Positions 58,148 through 64,000 of a DNA stretch of 64,000 nucleotides are shown here, one piece after another. The notes beneath the pieces are model-generated. The model made no database searches. It had not been told where the DNA came from and was given only the letters and a program-made list of their open reading frames with translations. Origin of the DNA: Dyella sp. C11 (GTDB taxonomy: Bacteria > Pseudomonadota > Gammaproteobacteria > Xanthomonadales > Rhodanobacteraceae). The DNA is taken from the NCBI RefSeq assembly GCF_003121485.1, contig NZ_QAVX01000010.1, positions 88,100-152,099 on the forward strand, in the 5' to 3' direction. The position numbers were made by a program, and so were the translations under genes. Position 1 is the first letter of the stretch. The number at the start of each line of letters is the position of its first letter.

Positions 58148-59191
58148 TCATTCGTGCAGAAGTTGCTTCAGCGCGTGCTGATAGTCCACATCGATCTGCT
58201 TGAGGCGCGTGACCTTCGCCTGATCCGTCACCCAGCGGCCGTGCTCGGCCTGCTCGCGCATCAGCCGGAATTCCATGTCGATGAAGGGCCGCAACACGTC
58301 GTTGTCGGCCACCGCAAAGCCGGCCAGGTCAGGACCCCGGGCAAGATTCGCGCGCTCACGCTCCCCCGCCGCACCCGGCGCCCGCCCATAGCCGCGCATG
58401 AAATCGATGAGCTGGGTGCGCAACGGCTCGGCCAGGCCATCGCGAACCACCAGCACGCCGGAGGGAATCAGCGTGGATCGCCAGATCACGCGCAACTGCC
58501 CTGCTTCCTCGGGGAAATTGCGCCGGAACAGGTCAAGGTCCGGGTTATTGCAGGCCGCCACGTCCACTTCCCCATTGGCGACCGCGAGTGCGTTGTTCTG
58601 GTGATTGCCGACGCGCACGTTGGCGAAGAACGTATCGGAATTCAGTCCCCGGGGCGCGAACACTTCCGCTTCAGGCGCCACGTAACCGGTGACCGACAAG
58701 GTCTCCCCGCGCGCATAGCGCCAGTGTCCCGGCTTGCCGAGCAGGTCTTTCAGCGAATGGATGGGGCTGTCCGCGCGGACGATCAGCATGGCGGTGTTGC
58801 CCTTCACCCCGTCGTTGCGCACGAATTGCGCGACGACGCTCATGTGCTGGTGTTCGACCGCTTCAATGGCGAGGCGCCCCGACAGAAAGGCGATGTCCAC
58901 GCGCTGGTCGCCAATGGCGCCGGAAAGTCCCGCATAGCTGCTGACGGACACGGTGGTGACCGGATGGCCGAGACGACGTTCCAGGTCTTCCAGCAGGGGA
59001 CGCCACTGCTCGCGGGATTCGGCTGCGCTGCCGATGGGGAGAATGCCGAAGTGAATGGGCGTACCTGCCGGCGGCGGTACGACTTCGTCAGCATGCGTGG
59101 CCAGGATCGGTAGCAGTAGACAGGCCAACCAGACGGCCCGAAGCCACCCTGCCCGACTCTGCCCACAGCGCATCCGACAAGCCATATCCAT
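58148..59191 (-). CDS. PhnD-like periplasmic phosphonate/phosphite-type binding protein
   Basis: 347 residues with a signal peptide (about 1-35, ending ATHADE). The two-lobe binding domain (PF12974 type) shows FGILPIGSAAESREQWRPLLEDLERRLG, the middle VDIAFLSGRLAIEAV, and VANGEVDVAACNNPDLDLF. Relatives bind phosphonates, phosphite or sulfonates. No ABC permease or ATPase lies beside it, so it may serve a distant transporter or a sensor. The GGGGAG site lies 5 bases before the ATG. It follows the DUF3025 gene by 30 bases. Confidence 0.85.
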   Translation of the reverse strand: MDMACRMRCGQSRAGWLRAVWLACLLLPILATHADEVVPPPAGTPIHFGILPIGSAAESREQWRPLLEDLERRLGHPVTTVSVSSYAGLSGAIGDQRVDIAFLSGRLAIEAVEHQHMSVVAQFVRNDGVKGNTAMLIVRADSPIHSLKDLLGKPGHWRYARGETLSVTGYVAPEAEVFAPRGLNSDTFFANVRVGNHQNNALAVANGEVDVAACNNPDLDLFRRNFPEEAGQLRVIWRSTLIPSGVLVVRDGLAEPLRTQLIDFMRGYGRAPGAAGERERANLARGPDLAGFAVADNDVLRPFIDMEFRLMREQAEHGRWVTDQAKVTRLKQIDVDYQHALKQLLHE

Positions 59192-59221
59192 GCCCGCTCC
59201 CCGTGCTCCGCTGGGGGTGTT

Positions 59222-60076
59222 TTAGCGCGATTGGGGCGTTGTCGCAATTTGTTGCAGGTTCGTAACGCCGGCCGGGAGCGCTACCGGCACCGGATAGGCA
59301 CGCCCTTCACGGCGTGGCTGGTAGCAGGGGGTGTGACGATGAAACGCTTCGGTTTCGCTGTCCACATGCCAGCCGGGCAAGCCGGAGAGCGGCAACGGAC
59401 GCAGGTCCAGCGGGTCTTGCAGCGCAGCGCCATCGCGGATGGCCTGGGCGCAGTGCGCGACGACGTCGCCGCTGTCTTGTTCATCAAGAAACACCAGCGC
59501 CTTGCCCACCAGCAACTTTCCCGGCGACAACGCGTGTTCAAGCAATGCGTGCCCAAACACCTGCACCACGGCTCGCCCATCTGACCATGCTGATCGCTCG
59601 CGCCAGAACAGGTCGAACCAGTCGTGGGCATCCCAGAGCGCGAGCAACGCGTGATCGCGCAGGGTGACGATGACACCCGCCTCGTCGAAATGCGTCAGCG
59701 CATATTGGGCACGCGAACGATCGCGTGGCCCCATGATGGCGATCTCTTCCATCTGCCGCGCATTCAACGCGCGCTTGAGCGAGGGATAACGCAGCCAGGC
59801 GAACGCATTGAACAGGTCGTGCCAGTTGGCCTCGCGCGTGGCGATGCGGCCACACTCGGCGATGCGTTGCTCGTAGTGAAGCCCGTCATCCAGCAAGGAA
59901 GTGGTTTGCGCCACGAAACGCTCGCGCTGCCCCACAGGCAGCGCCGCGTTGAGTTCATCGATGGATGGCCAACGCTCGCCTTGCATCCATGTGTTGTATT
60001 CCGGCCAGCCGCGCAACGGCCAGCGGGAAAACACGCCGGGCTCCACGTTGTCCCGTGCAGGCGCGATGTAACGCAT
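59222..60076 (-). CDS. DUF3025 family protein
   Basis: 284 residues, cytosolic by composition. Matches DUF3025 over its length, with WHDLFNAFAWLRYPSLKRALNARQ, DHALLALWDAHDWFDLFW and GHALLEHALSP segments. Role unknown. An in-frame GTG one codon upstream is possible. It starts 14 bases after the rimO stop and precedes the PhnD-like gene, so the four minus-strand genes from rimO to the exported protein may form one transcript. Confidence 0.9.
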   Translation of the reverse strand: MRYIAPARDNVEPGVFSRWPLRGWPEYNTWMQGERWPSIDELNAALPVGQRERFVAQTTSLLDDGLHYEQRIAECGRIATREANWHDLFNAFAWLRYPSLKRALNARQMEEIAIMGPRDRSRAQYALTHFDEAGVIVTLRDHALLALWDAHDWFDLFWRERSAWSDGRAVVQVFGHALLEHALSPGKLLVGKALVFLDEQDSGDVVAHCAQAIRDGAALQDPLDLRPLPLSGLPGWHVDSETEAFHRHTPCYQPRREGRAYPVPVALPAGVTNLQQIATTPQSR

Positions 60077-60090
60077 CACGCCACCGCGAA

Positions 60091-61410
60091 TCAGCCAGCC
60101 AGGCGCGCGTGCAAGTCATGATCATCGGCGTCTTCGACGACGACATCCACGAACTGGCCCGGCTTGAGCAACTGACCGTTGGCGATATGCACCACGCCGT
60201 CGATTTCCGGCGCGTCAGCAGCGGAACGAGCCACGGCGCCGTTGGCGCCCGCCTCGTCCACCAGCACCTTCAGTGTGCGGCCGATCTTGCGCTGCAGCTT
60301 GGCGGCGGAGATTTCCGCCTGTACCGCCATGAACTGCTCAAGACGATCTTCCTTCAGTTCATCGGAGACCTGGCCCGGCAGCTCGTTCGCCTTGGCGCCC
60401 TCCACCGGCGAATAGGCGAACGCGCCAACGCGGTCGAGTTCGGCTTCACGCAGGAAGTCGAGCAGCTCTTCGAACTCGGCATCCGTCTCGCCGGGGAAAC
60501 CGACGATGAACGTACTGCGGATGGTCAGATCCGGCACCACCTTGCGCCAGTTGCGGATGCGCTCCAGCGTCTTGTCGATGTTGCCCGGGCGCTTCATCAG
60601 CTTGAGGATGCGCGGGCTCGCATGCTGGAACGGAATGTCCAGGTACGGAAGGATTTTTCCTTCCGCCATCAACGGCATCACTTCGTCCACGTGCGGGTAC
60701 GGGTAGACATAGTGCAGTCGCGTCCACACACCCAGCTCCGACAAGCCTTCGCACAGCTCGGTCATGCGCGTGCGATAGCTCTTGTCGCGCCACTGGCGTT
60801 CGGCGTACTTCACGTCCACGCCGTAGGCGCTGGTGTCCTGCGAGATCACCAGCAGCTCCTTCACGCCGCCCTTCGCCAGGCGCTCGGCTTCCAGCAGCAC
60901 CTCGTCCACCGGACGCGACACAAGGTCGCCACGCATCGACGGGATGATGCAGAAGCTGCAACGGTGGTTGCAGCCTTCGGAAATCTTGAGATACGCGTAA
61001 TGCTTCGGCGTCAGCTTGATGCCGGTATCCGGGATAATGTCGAGCAACGGATTGCGCTTGGGCGGCAACGCCGAATGCACGGCCTGCATCACGCTGGCGT
61101 AATCCTGCGGACCGGTAATGGCCAGCACGTCCGGATAGGCTTCGCGAATGAGCTCCGATCGCTTGCCGAGGCAGCCGGTAACAATGACCTTGCCGTTCTC
61201 GTGCAGCGCTTCGCCAATGGCATCCAGCGACTCCTGCACGGCGGCATCAATGAAGCCACAGGTATTCACCACCACGGCATCGGCAGCGCCGTAGCTGGGC
61301 ACGATCTCGTAACCCTCCACCTTGAGCTGGGTGAGGATGCGTTCGGAATCCACCAGCGCCTTGGGGCAACCAAGACTGACGAAACCGACTTTGGGCGAGA
61401 CCTGCGACAT
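60091..61410 (-). CDS. rimO: Ribosomal protein S12 methylthiotransferase
   Basis: 439 residues. N-terminal MTTase domain ([40 protein letters not shown]) supplies three Cys for one Fe-S cluster; the radical-[11 protein letters not shown] motif binds the second; a TRAM domain ends the protein. It adds a methylthio group to Asp88 of S12. The start at [11 protein letters not shown] is typical; a longer reading frame adds 16 unlikely residues. Confidence 0.97.
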   Translation of the reverse strand: MSQVSPKVGFVSLGCPKALVDSERILTQLKVEGYEIVPSYGAADAVVVNTCGFIDAAVQESLDAIGEALHENGKVIVTGCLGKRSELIREAYPDVLAITGPQDYASVMQAVHSALPPKRNPLLDIIPDTGIKLTPKHYAYLKISEGCNHRCSFCIIPSMRGDLVSRPVDEVLLEAERLAKGGVKELLVISQDTSAYGVDVKYAERQWRDKSYRTRMTELCEGLSELGVWTRLHYVYPYPHVDEVMPLMAEGKILPYLDIPFQHASPRILKLMKRPGNIDKTLERIRNWRKVVPDLTIRSTFIVGFPGETDAEFEELLDFLREAELDRVGAFAYSPVEGAKANELPGQVSDELKEDRLEQFMAVQAEISAAKLQRKIGRTLKVLVDEAGANGAVARSAADAPEIDGVVHIANGQLLKPGQFVDVVVEDADDHDLHARLAG

Positions 61411-61527
61411 GGCGTGGTGACCGTAACTATGCGGAAAACAGAGCATTATATCCCACACCTTTGCGCGACGCCGGCTTGACTTCCTGAATGGCTAAAATGG
61501 GATTTTGCAGCCGCAGGAGCACGAGTC

Positions 61528-62199
61528 ATGGGCCAGACCATCAATCTCAACACCACGCGGATGCAATGCATAAGCGCGTATCTCGTGCATCCGGAAGGCA
61601 AGCCCAAGGGCGGCGTCGTGGTGATCCAGGAGATTTTCGGGGTGACCGATCACATCCGCCGCGTGGCGGACGGCTTTGCCCAGGCGGGATACACGGCTAT
61701 CGCACCGGCATTCTTCGACCATCTTGAGACGGGCGTCGAGCTCGCTTACGACGAAGAAGGCATGACGCGGGGAAAGGAGCTGGTCACCGAGCTTGGTCTC
61801 GACAGAGCCGTGGAAGATGTCGCCAGCGCCGCCGAAGCCATTGCCTCGTCGGGCCGTATCGGCACGGTGGGTTACTGCTGGGGCGGCACCGTGGCACTAC
61901 TTGCAGCGCTGCGACTTGGCCTGCCCTCGGTGAGCTATTACGGCGCACGCAACCTGCCCTTCCTTGGCGAAAAGCTGCGCGCACCCGTGATGTTCCATTT
62001 CGGCGAGCAGGACAAGAGCATTCCACCGGAAGCCGTCGAAAAGCATCGCCAGATGCTCCCGCACATGGACGTCCATACCTACCCAGCGGGTCACGCCTTC
62101 AATCGCGATGTCGGCCACCAGTACGACGAGGCCAGCGCAAAACTTGCCTACGAACGCACGCTGGCCTTCTTCGACAAGCACCTGGCGCACGGCGAATGA
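61528..62199 (+). CDS. Dienelactone hydrolase family protein
   Basis: 223 residues. Alpha/beta hydrolase with catalytic Cys in GTVGYCWGGTVALL, Asp in FGEQDKSIPPE and His in YPAGHAFNRDVGH, the Cys-Asp-His triad of dienelactone hydrolases. It hydrolyses lactones or other esters; the substrate is unknown and no aromatic-degradation genes adjoin. The start follows CGCAGGAGC. It overlaps the HIT gene by 4 bases (ATGA). Confidence 0.93.
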   Translation: MGQTINLNTTRMQCISAYLVHPEGKPKGGVVVIQEIFGVTDHIRRVADGFAQAGYTAIAPAFFDHLETGVELAYDEEGMTRGKELVTELGLDRAVEDVASAAEAIASSGRIGTVGYCWGGTVALLAALRLGLPSVSYYGARNLPFLGEKLRAPVMFHFGEQDKSIPPEAVEKHRQMLPHMDVHTYPAGHAFNRDVGHQYDEASAKLAYERTLAFFDKHLAHGE

Positions 62200-62612
62200 G
62201 CGATACGTCTTTCACGCTTGATGCCCGCCTGCAGAACGACACGAAACACGTCGCCTCGCTGTCGCTGTGCGACGTGTTGCTGATGAACGACGCGCGATTC
62301 CCCTGGCTGGTTCTTGTGCCCCGCATGTCCGGCATGACGGAAATCTGCGATCTCCTGCCGGGTGACCAGGCCATGCTGTGGCGGGAAGTCACCCTGGCAT
62401 CGGAAGCCCTCCGCTCGCTGGCTCCCTTCGACAAGCTCAACCTGGGAGCACTCGGCAACATCGTCCGCCAGTTGCACATCCATGTCGTTGGTCGACGCGA
62501 AGGCGACGCCGCGTGGCCGGGACCTGTCTGGGGCAGCGGTGCAGCGATGCCCTATGAGGAAGAACAGCTGGTGTCGTTGCGGCAACGCCTGCACGACGCG
62601 TTGTCAGGTTGA
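62196..62612 (+). CDS. HIT-domain protein
   Basis: 138 residues. The histidine-triad motif reads QLHIHVVGR, so the first His of HxHxH is Gln, a variant seen in many bacterial nucleotide hydrolases. NLGALGNIVRQLHIHVVGR is typical. Likely hydrolyses dinucleoside polyphosphates or nucleotide adducts; the exact substrate is unknown. Overlaps the dienelactone hydrolase by 4 bases and ends before a strong terminator. Confidence 0.92.
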   Translation: MSDTSFTLDARLQNDTKHVASLSLCDVLLMNDARFPWLVLVPRMSGMTEICDLLPGDQAMLWREVTLASEALRSLAPFDKLNLGALGNIVRQLHIHVVGRREGDAAWPGPVWGSGAAMPYEEEQLVSLRQRLHDALSG

Positions 62613-62637
62613 GCGACCAGGCTCATTGAACGCAAAC

Positions 62638-62666
62638 AAAAAGCCCGCGATGGTCGCGGGCTTTTT
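62638..62666. terminator. Bidirectional rho-independent terminator
   Basis: Five A, AGCCCGCGA-type stem, 3-base loop TGG, complementary arm and five T. Serves the HIT gene (plus) and the lipoprotein gene (minus). Confidence 0.95.
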
Positions 62667-62680
62667 GTCTGGATCGCCAG

Positions 62681-63145
62681 TTACATGTGCTGCTGCGGCG
62701 GAGGCGCATCGGCAGCCTTCGGCGGTGCCTTGTAGTCTTCCAGGTCGCGAGCCTTGGTGTCGACCACGCTGATCTTCTTCAGCGTGCCGCCATCGTCGTA
62801 ATACACGGTGAAGCCGTAGTCGATCTGCAGGCGCGCCATGTACTGCAGGTGCTGCTTGCGGACCTTGGAGTCGTCGCTGGGCTCAAGCAGGACCGTCTTG
62901 GGCAGCTTGCCCTGGTCCTTGAGGTAAGCGAAGTGGCTGCCGGTATCCAGCGCAGACAGCACGGCGCCGTCGACGATGAACTGGCCGCTCTTGTAAGCCT
63001 GGATCACCGCGTCGAACTGGCTCTTCATGTCCGCGGTGCGCACTTCATCCTTGGAGCTGCCGCGGTGGCAACCGGCCAGCACCAGCATGCTGCCCAGCAG
63101 GATGGCTGCACCCGCGCGGGTGAGCAGCGTGGAAAAACGGGTCAT
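62681..63145 (-). CDS. Lipoprotein of unknown function
   Basis: 154 residues with lipobox VLAGC (Cys26). The mature part is about 125 residues and mixed alpha/beta (SQFDAVIQAYKSGQFIVDGAVLSALDTGSHFAYLKDQGKLP, YGFTVYYDDGG), ending in a Pro/Gln/His tail (DAPPPQQHM). No domain recognised. The AGGAGA site lies 5 bases before the ATG. It follows dcd by 130 bases on the same strand. Confidence 0.75.
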   Translation of the reverse strand: MTRFSTLLTRAGAAILLGSMLVLAGCHRGSSKDEVRTADMKSQFDAVIQAYKSGQFIVDGAVLSALDTGSHFAYLKDQGKLPKTVLLEPSDDSKVRKQHLQYMARLQIDYGFTVYYDDGGTLKKISVVDTKARDLEDYKAPPKAADAPPPQQHM

Positions 63146-63275
63146 GCGGATCTCCTGCAATGCATCGAAAGTTAACGGTATGAGTGTAGCGCCGCCCCGG
63201 TCTCACGCATGGCGCCCGGAAGGCAACCATTCAGCTGAACGTGACGGACGTCGCAAGGGACTGCGAACGATGGGT

Positions 63276-63842
63276 TCAGGTGCGCGGCAAGGTGACGCCC
63301 TGCTGGCCCTGATACTTGCCGCCACGATCCTTGTAGCTGGTCTCGCATTCCTCGTCGGATTCGAGGAAGAGCATCTGCGCCACACCTTCGTTGGCATAGA
63401 TTTTCGCGGGCAGCGGCGTGGTGTTGGAGAACTCCAGCGTCACGTGGCCTTCCCACTCCGGCTCCAGCGGCGTCACGTTGACGATGATGCCGCAACGCGC
63501 GTACGTGCTCTTGCCGAGGCAGATGGTGAGCACCTTGCGCGGAATGCGGAAGTATTCGACCGTGCGCGCCAGCGCGAAGGAGTTGGGAGGAATGATGCAG
63601 ACATCCGCTTCCACGTCGACGAAGCTGGTCGGATCGAACGCCTTGGGATCGACGATGGTGGAGTTGATGTTGGTGAAGATCTTGAACTCGCGCGCGCAGC
63701 GCACGTCGTAGCCATAGCTGGAGGTGCCATAGGACACCAGCCTGCTGTTGTCGCGCGTCTTGACCTGACCCGGCTCGAACGGCTCGATCATGCCGTGCTG
63801 CTCGGCCATGCGGCGGATCCACTTGTCGGATTTGATGCTCAC
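63276..63842 (-). CDS. dcd: dCTP deaminase
   Basis: 188 residues, normal length. Converts dCTP to dUTP in the trimeric dUTPase-like fold. [67 protein letters not shown] and [18 protein letters not shown] are family signatures with the catalytic Glu in the second-last block. Starts 158 bases from the window end; that last stretch holds G-rich sequence and no gene that I can support. Confidence 0.96.
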   Translation of the reverse strand: MSIKSDKWIRRMAEQHGMIEPFEPGQVKTRDNSRLVSYGTSSYGYDVRCAREFKIFTNINSTIVDPKAFDPTSFVDVEADVCIIPPNSFALARTVEYFRIPRKVLTICLGKSTYARCGIIVNVTPLEPEWEGHVTLEFSNTTPLPAKIYANEGVAQMLFLESDEECETSYKDRGGKYQGQQGVTLPRT

Positions 63843-64000
63843 TCGGGCTCCCGAAGGGGTGGCGTGTCGCGCCAGCTGGCGTAAAGGATCGAAAAATAGC
63901 GGAAAGTGAGGGGGGGCCGCCTGTCGGGGATGGATGAGAGGGGGGAAGTGACGTCAGCCGGGGCGCGTTGGCTCCCGCTCCCCACAGGGGAGGGGGGTGG

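Noticed and set aside
61473..61493. TTGACT and TAAAAT upstream of the dienelactone hydrolase gene as a promoter
   Set aside because: Only 11 bases lie between the hexamers, too few for a sigma-70 promoter.
63843..64000. A G-rich tail at the window end
   Set aside because: It has runs of G but no repeat period, hairpin or gene that can be defended before the window stops.

Overview
The window looks like chromosomal DNA from a high-GC gammaproteobacterium, most likely in the Xanthomonadales near Rhodanobacteraceae (Dyella, Luteibacter, Rhodanobacter). That placement is inference. It rests on the gene order aroC / hydroxyacid dehydrogenase / asd / fimV / truA / trpF / trpI-trpBA / accD, on a 30S protein THX gene, on the hutF-type histidine pathway and on protein character. 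No rRNA, tRNA, phage, integrase, transposase or CRISPR array was seen. Gene packing is dense, with many 1-8 base overlaps or gaps.

Region by region. 1-9.3 kb: a cut TenA/PqqC-like gene, a MAPEG protein, a divergent class A beta-lactamase-like hydrolase, hutU, then an Ada-AlkA fusion overlapping ogt (alkylation repair), a nucleotide-pyrophosphatase-like lipoprotein and a VOC protein. 9.3-20.5 kb: an MFS exporter, a 7TM-GGDEF protein, an esterase joined to a 1000-residue DUF6067-like hydrolase, an EmrE-like transporter, and a Cpx-like two-component system divergent from a Spy/CpxP-like gene, with a perfect CpxR-type box between them. 20.5-29.3 kb: aldo/keto reductase and its divergent LysR gene, a thioesterase, hutF, and a tightly overlapped GNAT-nitrilase / ClC / hutI unit. 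29.3-36.5 kb: THX, a CDF metal exporter, a MerC-like protein and a Zur-like repressor with a Zur-box-like dyad, gltX, a porin-like protein, a glycosyltransferase and a PAP2 phosphatase. 36.5-42.8 kb: accD, trpA, trpB, trpI-like, trpF and truA, interrupted by two arrays of an unusual DnaA-box-like repeat. 42.9-50.7 kb: fimV, asd, aroC and prmB. 50.7-64 kb: psd, a lytic transglycosylase, a HerA/YjgR-type ATPase, greB, a PhnD-like binding protein, rimO, dienelactone hydrolase, HIT protein and dcd, with several small proteins of unknown role.

How the genes fit together. hutU, hutF and hutI supply three steps of histidine breakdown by the formylglutamate route; hutH and hutG are not here. trpB-trpA with a divergent LysR gene matches the Pseudomonas trpI-trpBA plan. 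The Cpx-like pair and its CpxP-like neighbour form a compact envelope-stress module. The Zur-like gene, the MerC-like gene and the CDF gene form a candidate zinc module.

The most unusual signal is a family of six repeats. Four copies keep an identical 66-base core and two keep its last 51 bases, with no insertions or deletions between copies. Each carries three TCCACA-type motifs at fixed spacing, several matching the DnaA consensus TTWTNCACA. They sit in two arrays, one downstream of accD and one downstream of the trpI-like gene and of trpF, so they bracket the accD-trpA-trpB-trpI block.
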